In this document: positions 1 through 9,524 of the stretch, in pieces | How positions within the stretch are numbered: the stretch's first letter is position 1 | How the letters are laid out: each line of letters begins with the position of its first letter | Source of the DNA: Oscillospiraceae bacterium | Lineage (GTDB): Bacteria > Bacillota > Clostridia > Oscillospirales > Oscillospiraceae | Length of the DNA stretch: 64,000 nucleotides | Reading direction: 5' to 3' | NCBI GenBank assembly: GCA_902793285.1 | Contig: CADBCV010000002.1 | Coordinates: 1 to 64,000 of the forward strand | Made by a program: the position numbers and the translations under genes | Notes under the pieces: model-generated | The model's input: the letters and a program-made list of their open reading frames with translations, nothing else | What the model was told of the DNA's origin: nothing | Databases searched by the model: none

Positions 1-762
1 GCCGTCGTTCAGGAACTGCACGAGCTTCTCAAGAGCGGGCCGCATATACTCGCCGGCTGATGCGTCAAGCGCATTGAGCTTTTTAACAGCCTCTTCATCA
101 TGCGCCACTGTTCCGCAGAAGTACGGGTAAAGCACCAAGGTAAAAAGTGAAGTCGTCTCCTGCCGGGAGAAGCCCATCATCGGGTTTTCATAGCCCTTTT
201 CACGAAACGCCTCACACACCGCCACCAGTTCCTGATAGCTTGCAGGAACGCTCAGACCCTCTTTTTCAAAAAGGCTGTCGTTCACCAACATGCCGTAAGT
301 GTTTGAGAAAACCGGGACCATCGGAAGCGTACCGTCATTTGTATTCAATAGTATATTGCCGCGGATGCAGTCCAGATCAAGGCCCAGCGCGGGATCGGCC
401 AAATCTTCGGCATGATCGATAGAAGTCTTATATTGCTCCCGGCCATACATCCAGGAGTAATTGACGTAGATATCAGGGGCGTCGTTTCCGTTCAGGACCA
501 TTCCGATCATGTTGTTGTAGTCATCAACCTTCGTAAATACCAGTTCCACATTGGGATAATATTCGTTAAAACGATCAAATTCAGCTTCCAGAGCCTCAAA
601 GTTGTTGTAGCCACCGGCAACGCTGATATGGCAACTGACAGACGTATCCAGCGCCGGGCGGAACCCTTCTTCAGTCCTCACATCCTGCTTTTCTGAGCCG
701 CATGCAGCCAGGCCCAGGAGCATCAGCACAGCCAAAAACATACACATCGTCTTTTTCATCAT
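1..762 (-). CDS. Extracellular solute-binding lipoprotein (ABC family 1), 3' end outside window
   Basis: Only the N-terminal ~254 residues lie in the window; the frame is open to base 1. The protein starts [22 protein letters not shown], a lipoprotein signal with lipobox LAAC, followed by a periplasmic-binding fold: an early '[20 protein letters not shown]' type segment and later '[14 protein letters not shown]', typical of family-1 sugar-binding proteins. The first ATG (762) overlaps the TGA of the upstream kinase gene as ATGA; a second ATG at 759 has better spacing to the AGAGG ribosome site. Coupling to a sensor kinase suggests the binding protein could present a ligand to the kinase or serve a sugar importer further downstream. 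Family call is firm; ligand is unknown. Confidence 0.8.
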   Translation of the reverse strand, partial: MMKKTMCMFLAVLMLLGLAACGSEKQDVRTEEGFRPALDTSVSCHISVAGGYNNFEALEAEFDRFNEYYPNVELVFTKVDDYNNMIGMVLNGNDAPDIYVNYSWMYGREQYKTSIDHAEDLADPALGLDLDCIRGNILLNTNDGTLPMVPVFSNTYGMLVNDSLFEKEGLSVPASYQELVAVCEAFREKGYENPMMGFSRQETTSLFTLVLYPYFCGTVAHDEEAVKKLNALDASAGEYMRPALEKLVQFLNDG

Positions 763-3243
763 GATCCTCTCCCTTCCTTGATTCTTCGGATTTCCTTGAT
801 AACCAGTTTGATATCGACGGGCTTTGCAATATGTCCATTCATGCCGGCCTCCAGGCATTCCGTGACGTTTTCGGAGAAGGCGTCTGCCGTCATCGCAACA
901 ATCGGGATAGAGGCCGCCCAGGGGTTGTCCAGCTTCCGGATGGTCCTGGTTGCGTCGAGCCCATTCATCTCCGGCATCTGTACATCCATGAAGATCAGCG
1001 CATAGCTGCCCTCCGCAGCCGCGCGCATCCTGTCCACACAGACACGTCCGTTTTCCGCTCGCTCGGTAGTGATCCCAAACATAGAGAGCATGGCGGAGAT
1101 GATCTCCCAGTTGATATCGTTATCCTCGGCCACCAGGATGTGCAGCCCCTGCAGATCGGAATAATCATCCTCCGGTTCCTGGGAAACGGACTCTTTCCCG
1201 GTCAGATCGTTGATCTTATCATAGAGCGTAGAGCGGAACAGCGGTTTGCTGACGAACCCGTTCGCACCCGCCGCTTTCGCCCGATCCTCGATGTCCGACC
1301 ATCCGGCGGATCGTCTCAACGCCGTCTACTCCTGACATTTTCCAGTCCACGATGACTACGCCGTAATCCCGCCCGGAAAGATGCCTGTGCTTAACCATTC
1401 CGAGCGCTTCCAAGCCGGATTGCGCCGTCTCCACCGAGGCGCCAAGAGACGCCAGAATATCGGCAGTCGTCTGAAGCAGGATCTCATCGTCATCAACGAG
1501 CAGCACGTCGATAGGATCAAGCAGCATGTCATCCCGCTGCCTGTCGGCTACAGGGATATCCAGCACGACGGTGAAGGTCGTCCCCTTGCCCTGCTCGCTC
1601 TGGCAGTCGATCGTGCCGCCAAGCAGATCGACCATCTGCTTTGTAATAGCCAGACCAAGGCCGGTCCCCTGAATGCTGTTGACCCGGCTGTCGATCTGAC
1701 GCGAAAAAGGCTGATACATGGTCGCCATGAATTCCGGGCTCATACCGATGCCCGTATCTGCTACAACATAGCTCAGCCGTATGCAGCCAGGTATTGTGCT
1801 CTTGTCTTCACGCATATCTACGGTGACTCGCCCGCCGGGTTCCGTGTACTTGATGGCGTTGGAGAGGATGTTGATATAAATCTGGTTCAGACGGAGCTGA
1901 TCTGTATACAGATATTCCTTTTCGATTTGATTGATATGGAATCTGAAATCAATATTCTTCTCCTTGATCATCGGCTGTGAGATATTGACAAGGTTCTCAA
2001 CCGTTTCCACAATGGAGAATGTCAAAGGACTCATTTTCAGTTTTCCGCTCTCTACCTTCGATATATCCAGAATGTCGTTGATCAGCGTCAGCAGATGATT
2101 GCTGGCCAGGCTGATTTTCCGAAGGCTCTCACCCGTCGATTCCACATCCCCCAGATTCCTCTCGGCAATGCTTGTAAGGCCTATGATGGCATTCATGGGA
2201 GTCCGGATGTCATGAGACATGGTGGAGAGGAAATCGGTCTTTGCCTTGCTTGCGGATTCCGCCTCTCGCGCTGCGGCCTGAAATCGCCTGTTCAGGTAAA
2301 GCATATAGTGCAGGTCAAGCAGGAAAAGAATCAGCAGCCCGGCAGAAACGACTCCTATCAGCAGCCAGTTTTCCGCATCCACATGGAGATCCTTTGCCGG
2401 CACGAAACCCAAGAGCGTCCAACCGGACGTGGCCGAGATGGGGGTAAAAGCAAGGATGCATTCCTGCCCGTGGGAGTTGAGCATCGAAACGGAGCCCGTC
2501 GATGAAGTGATCCTCTCGAACAGTTTGCCCGACGATTCAGGATCTGTTGGATTATAGGATTTGTAGAACTCAAAAAAACTGGAGTTCTTAAAACTGTGTC
2601 CTTTCAAGATATAATCCCCGTTGGCATTGATCATGGACAGCTCGGCGTTCACCAGCTCTGTCTGCGGGAAAACCCATTTCTGTTCCAGCTCAGAGATGGG
2701 AATAACCCGCAGCAAAACAGCATCCGCGGAAGAATCGCTTTCCAGGCCATAGAGCGTAACACGGTTGCAGAAGGCCAGAGATTGCTCGCCGTTCATCGGA
2801 TTGGTGTAGGCGCGGGTAATGTTGATTGACTCCCCGATTTCATGGATCCAATCCACGTTCTCCAGGAGAGCTATCTGCCTGTACGAAACAGCATAGTCAT
2901 CAGCCGTACCCTGTCTCGGACGCGTGGAAAGGCCCGTGGAGGTATCGAGAGAAATCAGATGTGCCGAGGCGTTCTCAAGCACATGGGAGGCCCGGATAAA
3001 CGCAGCGGCCTCTTCCATGGTCATGTGCTCGCTGTTGATATAGTGCGCCCAAACGTCGCAGATCTGCTGCTCACCTTCCAGGTAATTCTCCGTCACCTTT
3101 TCCATGGTGACCATTGTGCTCTCAAAGTGTTCTATCTGTCTCCGGTAAGAATCGGTGTTTTCAAAGCGGGAGTAGAGAACAACGAAGATCAGTATGGCGG
3201 CTATAATGATCACATTGACAATAATAGTGACAATCTTTTTCAT
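759..3243 (-). pseudogene. Hybrid sensor histidine kinase (HisKA-HATPase-REC-REC) broken by a frameshifting deletion in the first receiver
   Basis: The start MKKIVTIIVN at 3243 follows an AGGGAG ribosome site. The protein has an N-terminal membrane helix, an extracytoplasmic sensor region (~30-290), a second helix near residue 300, a HisKA box with MSHDIRTPMN (phospho-acceptor His344) and HATPase motifs (DTGIGM, GTGLGLAI). The first receiver runs to [10 protein letters not shown] and then loses frame near 1290; the next frame resumes with [23 protein letters not shown] and continues through a complete second receiver ([10 protein letters not shown]) to the stop at 759. Comparison with the intact receiver at 42.6-42.9 kb indicates that strand beta-4 and its flank (~14 residues) are missing, so this looks like a deletion of ~40 bp rather than a single-base error. 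Two separate polypeptides could still be made. The gene is coupled to the binding lipoprotein by ATGA. Confidence 0.75.
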
Positions 3244-3738
3244 AAGTGAATGCTCCCTATGGCTTCTTATGTTTGTCATGAATCAGGAACGGGTGTAGCA
3301 ATATTTGAGAGGCTTCATTGAGGTCTGGCAGTTCTCGTATTTCAACATTTTTTCGGGTGTCGAATACGCATGGCACTGCCGTTCTCTACGCCATTCTACT
3401 TGTTTCAACTGTTCAAATAGGCGCCTGCAACAAACTGTTTATATTTTATCATAAAAAGAGCTGCCATTCCAGTAATTTCTATGATTTTTTACAAGCATCC
3501 CCTCCGCCTGCGAATTGCTCGGCAGCAAAGCAACCCAGGGCACCAGACTTGACAAAAGCAGCTTAGAATCCGAAATGAAATAAGGTATGCGCCTGGGGCT
3601 CTTGTGCTGGCGTTTGCTTGGGTTATTGTTTGTTTATATTTACAGGCTCCCGGTTCTCACCAAAGAAAAGCGAAGGCCGGGAGTTTGCTTTCTCTTGGCA
3701 GTATCATGAAGTATACCAAAATCTTAACTAAAGGAAAC
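3244..3738. other. Long gene-free stretch upstream of the kinase gene
   Basis: No credible coding frame was found. It is noticeably more AT-rich than the flanks. On the minus strand a possible extended -10 element (TGATAAAAT, core at 3448-3443) lies about 200 bp before the kinase start, with only a weak -35 (TGGAAT) 17 bp upstream. An imperfect inverted repeat CTCCCGG/CCGGGAG occurs near 3645-3685. Beyond these weak signals nothing is recognised; the rest of the gap to 3983 is a dispersed repeat plus about 100 bp of unremarkable sequence. Confidence 0.4.
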
Positions 3739-3880
3739 GGGGAGGGGCTTGCCCCTCCCGCGCGGTGAAATGTCAAAAATGCAAAAATGTACGGCGATTT
3801 CGTAAAATCCTACGATTTCGCCGTACATTGCTTTTTTATCGTTATCTTCTGCTGCCGGGCGGGGCAAGCCCCGCCCCTAC
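3739..3880 (-). repeat. Dispersed nested-palindrome element, copy 1 (MITE/REP-like)
   Basis: About 142 bp. The ends are inverted GGGGAGGGGCTTGCCCC / GGGGCAAGCCCC-type arms, and the centre is a second inverted repeat TGTACGGCGA..TCGCCGTACA. It is the reverse-complement orientation of the copies at 47804 and 52867, with the same order of blocks and AT-rich spacers that vary in sequence. This copy has a G-to-C change in the arm (GGGGCGGGG). It lies ~100 bp past the 3' end of the GGDEF gene. There is no coding capacity. Confidence 0.85.
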
Positions 3881-3983
3881 GGTTCGGTCGGACATTTTGC
3901 CGTTTATGCCCTCCTATCCGATGTGGCAACGCTGGGTCTTGACACACGCCCCATTGCAACACACTTTTTTACAGATATTGTAT

Positions 3984-5048
3984 CTACCAGATCTTCGGCT
4001 GCCCCTGGGTTTGCAGACGCCGGGCGAGCATACGGGAGAGGAAAAAGGCCGCGACGCTCTCATCCTCCTGCCAGATATGCAGGGTGTGGATCTCCGGGCA
4101 GTAGAGCAGATAGCCGTACGAGCGCGTGGGGACCCTCACTTCGGAGATCAGCACAGACTCAAAGCCCAGCTCTGTCAGCGCCGTGGAGAGGGAAGGACAC
4201 GCGCGCACCAGCTCGTCCAGACTGCGCGCGGTGTAGAGCCCCTCGCGCAGAAGCGACGCCGGCGATTCGACACTGCGGAGAAAGCTGCCGCGCTCCGCGT
4301 CAAAGAGCCGGTTTTCCGCATCGAGGAAGAGAAGCCCGTGCATACGCAGGTTCTCCCGTATCGTGCCGAAGGCCGCGCACAGGCTCTCCGCCGTGGAGTG
4401 CCCGTTGTCGAAAGCCTCGGCCATACGGCAGAAGCTGTCGTAGAGACTGCGGCGGGCGAGCGTCGGGATCTCGAGGTGGGCGTGCTTTTCCGGCACATAG
4501 ATGATAAAGCAGTTGCGCCCCTTGGACTTTCCGCGGTAGAGCGCTTTGTCGGCGAGCGCGAAGAGTGACTCAAAATTATCGGCGTTGGCGGGGAAGACAG
4601 CGCTGCCCACCGTCGCGGTGGAGTAGACCGTCCGGCCGCGGATCTGGACGTTTTTGCGGAAAACGCCGCCCTCCCGGAACATCCCCGAGAAAAAGCTGTG
4701 GATCGCTTCATACTCCGTGTCACCGAAATAGACGAGCAGAAATTCGTCTCCCCCGTAGCGGCCGACAAGACCAAAATCACCCATATACCGGGCGAGGGAG
4801 GCCCCGACGCCGCTCAAAATCTCATCGCCGGTGCGGTGCCCGTAGTTGTCGTTGATGCTCTTAAAATTATCGAGATCGACGATGGCCAGCATCAGGGGGA
4901 CATGATCCTCGATCTGGGCGCGGAGAAACTGCAGCAGATACGCGCGCGCAAGCACCCCCGTCAGGGAATCGTGCATCTCCGCAAGGGACATGCGCTGCAA
5001 GGCATCCCTGAAAAAGGGGTATCGTGAAAGCTGTTCAGAGGAATACAT
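3984..5048 (-). CDS. Diguanylate cyclase (GGDEF) with C-terminal sensor-like region
   Basis: 354 aa, cytosolic (no membrane helix). After a short N-terminal lead, a GGDEF domain spans ~25-185: MHDSLTGVLARAYL, the metal-binding VDLDNFKSIND segment, and an intact YGGDEF signature at residues 98-103, so cyclic-di-GMP synthesis is expected. The inhibitory I-site RxxD is not at its usual place before GGDEF. Residues ~200-354 resemble a GAF/PAS-size sensing domain of unknown ligand. The ATG at 5048 follows GGAGGGGCAGGGT. It has its own promoter and is not coupled to its neighbours. Confidence 0.85.
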   Translation of the reverse strand: MYSSEQLSRYPFFRDALQRMSLAEMHDSLTGVLARAYLLQFLRAQIEDHVPLMLAIVDLDNFKSINDNYGHRTGDEILSGVGASLARYMGDFGLVGRYGGDEFLLVYFGDTEYEAIHSFFSGMFREGGVFRKNVQIRGRTVYSTATVGSAVFPANADNFESLFALADKALYRGKSKGRNCFIIYVPEKHAHLEIPTLARRSLYDSFCRMAEAFDNGHSTAESLCAAFGTIRENLRMHGLLFLDAENRLFDAERGSFLRSVESPASLLREGLYTARSLDELVRACPSLSTALTELGFESVLISEVRVPTRSYGYLLYCPEIHTLHIWQEDESVAAFFLSRMLARRLQTQGQPKIW

Positions 5049-5082
5049 ACCCTGCCCCTCCTGTCCATTACTTCAATTCCTT

Positions 5083-5111
5083 ATTGTATCAGAGAGGCTT
5101 CCTATTTGCAA
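5083..5111 (-). promoter_or_regulatory. Sigma-A promoter for the GGDEF gene
   Basis: On the minus strand: TTGCAA (5111-5106), a 17-bp spacer, then TACAAT (5088-5083) preceded by TGA (extended -10). It ends 35 bp before the ATG of the GGDEF gene. Confidence 0.65.
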
Positions 5112-5140
5112 GAATTGGATTTGAGGAGGCAGGGATTTTT

Positions 5141-6526
5141 TCAGGTTTTCATATAGGCGCGCCGGAAGCGGCGGATGACCACAAGGGCTGTCAAGGCGGC
5201 TAAAACGGCGACGGAGATATTGCTGACCATCATCACGATGCCGACGCTCGCCTCCCCGAAGGCGGTGCAGTGCTGGAGAAACCAGAGCACGGGGATACGG
5301 AAGACAAACACGCGCGAGAAGTTCAGCACGAGGGTGAGCTGCGTCTTGCCGAGCCCGTAGAGAAGCGCCATCACGGCGGCGTTCAGTCCGAGCGGCACCG
5401 CGCCGAGCGCCTCGTAGCGGTACACGAGGGCGATCATGCGGCGGAAATCCTCGCTCCCGCCGTCAAAGAGACCCGAGAGGAGGCGAAGCTGCCAGAGCTC
5501 CGCCCCGGAGATGAGCGCGCCGAGCAGCATGTTCACGGCTGCCGTGGCGTAGAAGGCATCCAGCACCCGGCGGTATCGGCCTGCCCCGTAGTTTTGGCTG
5601 ATGATGGCGGCGCTGCCCTGCTGATAGCCGTTCTGGGGATTGGTGGTGATGCCGCCGAGATTGTTGGACACCCCCATCGCGCCCACCATCAGCGGCCCGT
5701 AGAGCGTACACATGGAGTTCACAATGGTCTTGCCGAAGGCAAACAGGGCCTTCTCCGCGATCACCGGCACGGACTGGCGGATCATGGGCAGGGTGACCTT
5801 CCGGCTCAGCGAGATCGCCTTTAACGAGAAGCTGAAGGCGTTCTCACCCATGAGACTGAAACGCACCGCAAAGACGAACATGGTCATCTCCGAGAGGAGG
5901 GAGGCCACGGCGATCATGTTGAGTCCGCTCTCCAAAATGTAGACGAAATACGCCGTCAGGGAGAGCTTGACGAGGATGACCGCGATGTTCAGCAGGAAGA
6001 TGCGCCTCGCGTTGCCCCGGGCGCGCTCCACCGCGATGTAGACGCTGTTGAGGAAGTTTACCACCATCACAAAAAGCTGCACCCGGAAATACTCTTCCCC
6101 AACCGCGATGAGCTCCTCCGGCGTCCCGGCGAGGCGCAGAAAGCTGCGCGTGAAGGGGAGGATGAGCGCGAGGATCAAAAGCCCCATCGTGAGACTGATC
6201 GCGTAGAGACTGCTCACGCGTTTTCTGACCAGGACAAAGTCGCCCTCTCCGTAGGCGCGGCTGATCTGGATTCCCGCGCCGACCGCGAGCCCGCCGCCCA
6301 CGGAGGACAGCAGCAGGTTGAGCTGCGCGAGATACGCCACCGCCGAGACGGACTCCTTGCTGATGTGCGAGGCCATCATCGTGTCGAGTATGGTGAACAG
6401 AATGGCGAGCCCCTGGTAGAGCGCAAGGGGCGTGCCCACATAGAGCACCACCTTCCACATGGGGGCGTTCAGACTCATGTCCAGAAAATGCCGGTCGCGT
6501 GTGCTCAGCTCAGCCTTGATTGCCAT
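5141..6526 (-). CDS. MATE family multidrug/organic cation exporter
   Basis: 461 aa with about 12 hydrophobic helices in two halves, as expected for MATE (NorM/DinF-like) ion-coupled exporters. Recognisable stretches include the N-terminal WKVVLYVGTPLALYQG helix, the first-half segment VGGGLAVGAGIQISRAYGEGD and the second-half counterpart GITTNPQNGYQQGSAAIISQ, each followed by a basic loop. The ATG at 6526 follows GAGGAGAGCGC. The 3' end is 92 bp from the next gene. The AraC regulator just upstream on the same strand is a plausible local regulator. The substrate cannot be inferred from sequence. Confidence 0.9.
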   Translation of the reverse strand: MAIKAELSTRDRHFLDMSLNAPMWKVVLYVGTPLALYQGLAILFTILDTMMASHISKESVSAVAYLAQLNLLLSSVGGGLAVGAGIQISRAYGEGDFVLVRKRVSSLYAISLTMGLLILALILPFTRSFLRLAGTPEELIAVGEEYFRVQLFVMVVNFLNSVYIAVERARGNARRIFLLNIAVILVKLSLTAYFVYILESGLNMIAVASLLSEMTMFVFAVRFSLMGENAFSFSLKAISLSRKVTLPMIRQSVPVIAEKALFAFGKTIVNSMCTLYGPLMVGAMGVSNNLGGITTNPQNGYQQGSAAIISQNYGAGRYRRVLDAFYATAAVNMLLGALISGAELWQLRLLSGLFDGGSEDFRRMIALVYRYEALGAVPLGLNAAVMALLYGLGKTQLTLVLNFSRVFVFRIPVLWFLQHCTAFGEASVGIVMMVSNISVAVLAALTALVVIRRFRRAYMKT

Positions 6527-6548
6527 GCGCTCTCCTCATTTCTTTGAA

Positions 6549-7385
6549 TCAGCGGGCCTTTCGGTACTCCCGCGGCGTGATGCCGTACTTTTTTTTAAAG
6601 ACATCCTTAAAATAATTGCTGTCGGAAAACCCGCTTCTGAGGGCGATATCCGTCACGCTGTCGTCTGTGGAGATGAGCTCAAAGGCGGCGTTTCTGAGAC
6701 GGATGAACACCAGGTAGTCGTGCACGCCGATGCCCGCGGCCTCGCGGAATTTGCGGCTTAAATAGTTGGGGCTGAAGCCGGAGGCCGCGGCGATGTCCGC
6801 CGCGCTGATCTGCTGGCGGAAATGCTCGTTGATGAAGCGGGCGGCCTCAAGCACCTGCCGGTCCGTGGTGTGGATATTGGCGGGGCTGTCCGCAAGGACG
6901 CTGCACACGCGGCTGCAAAACAGCAGCAGCTCAAGAAGCTGCGCGCGCAGCATGAGGGGGGAGCGCTCATCAAAGCTGTGCTCCTCGGCAGACATGCGCT
7001 CAATGAGCTGCCCGATCTGACGGCGGGAGGAGGAATTGGCCTGGAAAATGCGGATCTCATTCAGAAAGTTCCCGCCGTCAAAGAGATAGGGGAGGAGCAC
7101 GTCGTCAAGATCCTCCCTGCGGAAATAGATCCCGGTGCGAAGGCAGGTGCCGAAGAGATATCTTGTATAATGGAAATGCTGCGGCGGGATCAGCAGAAAA
7201 TCTCCGTCATGCAGGTCATACATGGCGTCCTCGATGAAAAAGCGGCAGGACCCGTGCTCGATATAGGAGAGCTCAAAATATGGGTGGCAGTGGTGGGAAC
7301 GCATCCCATATCCTGAGTCTCTCGTCTGCCGGTCCACGTGGATTCTGGTGATTTCACCGGCGCTTGTCCGTCTCTCGTTTGTCAT
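6549..7385 (-). CDS. AraC-family transcriptional regulator with cupin sensor
   Basis: 278 aa. The N-terminal ~120 residues form a cupin/AraC-binding type domain (HCHPYFELSYIEHG, DGDFLLIPPQHFHY). The C-terminal ~100 residues form the double helix-turn-helix: first HTH ISAADIAAASGFSPNYLSRKFREAAG and second HTH SVTDIALRSGFSDSNYFKDVFKKKYG, ending in the usual PREYRK. It is divergent from the TIM-barrel gene at 7560 across a 174-bp gap and lies upstream of the MATE gene on the same strand. It probably senses a sugar or uronate and activates a neighbouring unit; the target is inferred only from position. Confidence 0.9.
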   Translation of the reverse strand: MTNERRTSAGEITRIHVDRQTRDSGYGMRSHHCHPYFELSYIEHGSCRFFIEDAMYDLHDGDFLLIPPQHFHYTRYLFGTCLRTGIYFRREDLDDVLLPYLFDGGNFLNEIRIFQANSSSRRQIGQLIERMSAEEHSFDERSPLMLRAQLLELLLFCSRVCSVLADSPANIHTTDRQVLEAARFINEHFRQQISAADIAAASGFSPNYLSRKFREAAGIGVHDYLVFIRLRNAAFELISTDDSVTDIALRSGFSDSNYFKDVFKKKYGITPREYRKAR

Positions 7386-7559
7386 GTTTTACCTCCCGGG
7401 TGTTGAAAAAACAGTAAAAGCTGATAGATTCTCTTGCGTTTTCCGTATTACTGAAGCCGCAAATCATGTAAAATACTATAAAAAGTGAATGAAAAACAAA
7501 TTCCGTATTTGTGCAACAGGCACAAAAAACGAAGCCAATATTTGGCTAAGGAGTACAAG

Positions 7560-8414
7560 ATGCAGCTTGGTATTCGTCTTCACGATGTAAACAGCGCCGC
7601 AGCGGAGAGCGAGCAGACCCTTGAGGCCCGGGCCGCCAAGGCGCGGGCGGAGGGGTTTCAGTGCGTGCATCTGGCCCTCTCCAAGTGCATCAAGGGCGTC
7701 ACCTTTGACTATGCAGCCCTGACGGAGGGGCTCGCCGCCCATGTCCGCCGCGTCTTCCGGGAGCAGGATCTCGACATCGCCGTGCTGGGCTGCTATCTGA
7801 ATCTCGCCCATCCGGACAGGGAGAAGCTCATGGAGTTTCAAAGCCGCTATTACGGCAGCCTGCGCGTGGCCTCTCTCGCGGGCATCGGCATGGTCGGCAC
7901 GGAGACCGGCGCGCCGAACGCGGAATACAGGCTGGATGCCAATACCCACGGGCGGGAGGCGCTGCGCACCTTCATGTGGAATCTGGAGCCGGTGCTGGAA
8001 TTTGCCGAGCGCTGCGGCACCACCCTTGCGATCGAGCCTGTGTGGAACCACATCGTCTATAACGCTGACCGCGCCCTTGAGGTGATCAAAGGGATGGAGA
8101 GTCCGAGCCTGCGCATCATCTTTGATCCGGTCAATCTCCTCTGCATGGAGAACGCGGACGAGCGCGAGCGTGTGTTCGGCGACGCGATGGACAAGCTCTG
8201 CGACTATATCGCCATGGTCCATCTCAAGGACTTCGTGCGCACGGACGGCAAGCTCGTGAGCGTCGCCGCGGGGACGGGAGAGATGGACTATACGGCGATC
8301 CTCCGCTTCCTCAAGGCGAGAAAGCCCTATATCCAGGCGAGCCTTGAGAACACCACGAACGACAACGCCGTTCAGTCCCGCCTCTTTCTTGAGGAGCTCT
8401 ATCAGAAGCTCTGA
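7560..8414 (+). CDS. Sugar phosphate isomerase/epimerase-like TIM-barrel protein
   Basis: 284 aa of the xylose-isomerase-like TIM barrel (AP endonuclease 2) superfamily. The start MQLGIRLHDV at 7560 has an AAGGAG site 7 bp upstream; an in-frame ATG at 7485 lacks one. Metal-ligand type segments are visible: the Glu in AIEPVWNHIVYNADRALEVI, the Asp in IIFDPVNLLC, MVHLKDF, and the terminal Glu in ASLENTTNDNA. The exact reaction is unknown; in a uronate locus an epimerase or isomerase step is likely. It is convergent with the pectinesterase, with a 13-bp overlap of the 3' ends. Confidence 0.8.
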   Translation: MQLGIRLHDVNSAAAESEQTLEARAAKARAEGFQCVHLALSKCIKGVTFDYAALTEGLAAHVRRVFREQDLDIAVLGCYLNLAHPDREKLMEFQSRYYGSLRVASLAGIGMVGTETGAPNAEYRLDANTHGREALRTFMWNLEPVLEFAERCGTTLAIEPVWNHIVYNADRALEVIKGMESPSLRIIFDPVNLLCMENADERERVFGDAMDKLCDYIAMVHLKDFVRTDGKLVSVAAGTGEMDYTAILRFLKARKPYIQASLENTTNDNAVQSRLFLEELYQKL

Positions 8415-9268
8415 CGCACCCAGTTGACCCTCCCTGGCACCGCGGGGCTCTCGTAGAATCTTGCCGTGCGGTCACGGCCGGAATCGCGCCAGGGGTCAAA
8501 GCCCTCGGGCCGGATATGCGCGCCGTAGCTGCACCCCTCGAAGCGGCAGAGACCGTAGTCCCGCCAGGGGCGCGCGAGGAAGATGGTCCCGTCCGCAACG
8601 CCCTCCCCGGCGGTGAAGCGGCAGCTTCGGAAGAGAAAGCCCGTGTCCTGCCGCAGCTCGTGGGCGGGCGCCGCCACAAAGCCGATCCCTCGCCCGTCAA
8701 AGACGGAGACGATGTCACAATCGGTGAAGGCGGCCTCTCCGCAGCCGAAGATGAAATCGACGGAGCCTTCGATCCGGCAGCGCTCGAAACGCTGGGTGAA
8801 CTTTCCGGCTTTGCGCAGCTCGTCCGGGAGAAAACCCTCGTAGCGATCAATGAGATCGTCCGGCAGGGGACCGAGGAAGAGCGTGTCCTGCGTCGAACGG
8901 AGCACACAGTCTTCCATATAAAATGCATCCCCGTAAACGCTCAGCGCGACCTCCTGCCCCTTTTCGGCGGGGTCGAGGGCGTCGTTGACAACGGACAGGC
9001 CCCGCATCGTCACCCCATCCGCGCAGACGGCGAGCGTCCAGGTGCGGAAGGTGTTGTACTCCCGGCCTTCTTTATCGAGCTTCTTGGCATAGTCGCCGTT
9101 CAGGAGCACGGTCCTGTCCGCCCCCTCGCCGAGAATGTTAAGGCCCGGCGTTTTCAAAAGCAGCTTCTGCCGGTAAATACCCTCGGAGAGACGGAGAACG
9201 GCGCCCGGCTCTGCCCGGTCCAGGACGGCCTGGAGATCGGCTCCCGGTGCAACACGGATTTCCTGCAT
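8402..9268 (-). CDS. Pectin methylesterase (CE8), apparently cytoplasmic
   Basis: 288 aa beta-helix esterase that removes methyl groups from homogalacturonan. Family motifs are in order: the STQDTLFL segment (catalytic Gln/Asp region), VDFIFGCGEAAF (second catalytic Asp) and LARPWRDYG (substrate Arg/Trp). The start MQEIRVAPG at 9268 follows GAAAGGAAAAGCC; the frame extends 49 codons upstream but without a ribosome site or signal sequence. The lack of an export signal suggests that it de-esterifies imported oligogalacturonides. It is transcribed away from the importer operon from its own promoter. Confidence 0.88.
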   Translation of the reverse strand: MQEIRVAPGADLQAVLDRAEPGAVLRLSEGIYRQKLLLKTPGLNILGEGADRTVLLNGDYAKKLDKEGREYNTFRTWTLAVCADGVTMRGLSVVNDALDPAEKGQEVALSVYGDAFYMEDCVLRSTQDTLFLGPLPDDLIDRYEGFLPDELRKAGKFTQRFERCRIEGSVDFIFGCGEAAFTDCDIVSVFDGRGIGFVAAPAHELRQDTGFLFRSCRFTAGEGVADGTIFLARPWRDYGLCRFEGCSYGAHIRPEGFDPWRDSGRDRTARFYESPAVPGRVNWVRQSF

Positions 9269-9353
9269 GGCTTTTCCTTTCTCGCGGCTCCGTTTCTTCC
9301 ATCTTCCCGACAGAAAAAAGGGAGAGCCGCTGTTGGTTTTAATCTCATTTGGA

Positions 9354-9383
9354 ATTATAGCATAGGGCAAAACGGCAGGGCAA
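9354..9383 (-). promoter_or_regulatory. Promoter for pectin methylesterase gene
   Basis: Minus strand: TTGCCC (9383-9378), 18-bp spacer, TATAAT (9359-9354) with an upstream TGC (extended -10). Located ~86 bp before the CE8 start. Confidence 0.6.
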
Positions 9384-9438
9384 AGGGTTTCTATAGATGC
9401 CACCGTTTTTGACATACATTTTCTCCGCTTTGAACATG

Positions 9439-9467
9439 TTGGCTGTTTGGTAAAACTGTTATTATAG
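9439..9467 (+). promoter_or_regulatory. Putative promoter of the pectin importer operon
   Basis: TTGGCT (9439-9444), 17-bp spacer, TTATAG (9462-9467), 57 bp before the first gene of the operon at 9525. The sequence around it (GAACATGTTGGC) is AT-rich compared with the genes. The match is moderate, as expected for an activator-dependent promoter; an AraC target is plausible but not shown. Confidence 0.5.
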
Positions 9468-9524
9468 CGCTAAGAAGAAATTGAAACGGAATTTTTACGA
9501 AAAAAACATACAAGAAGGAACACC

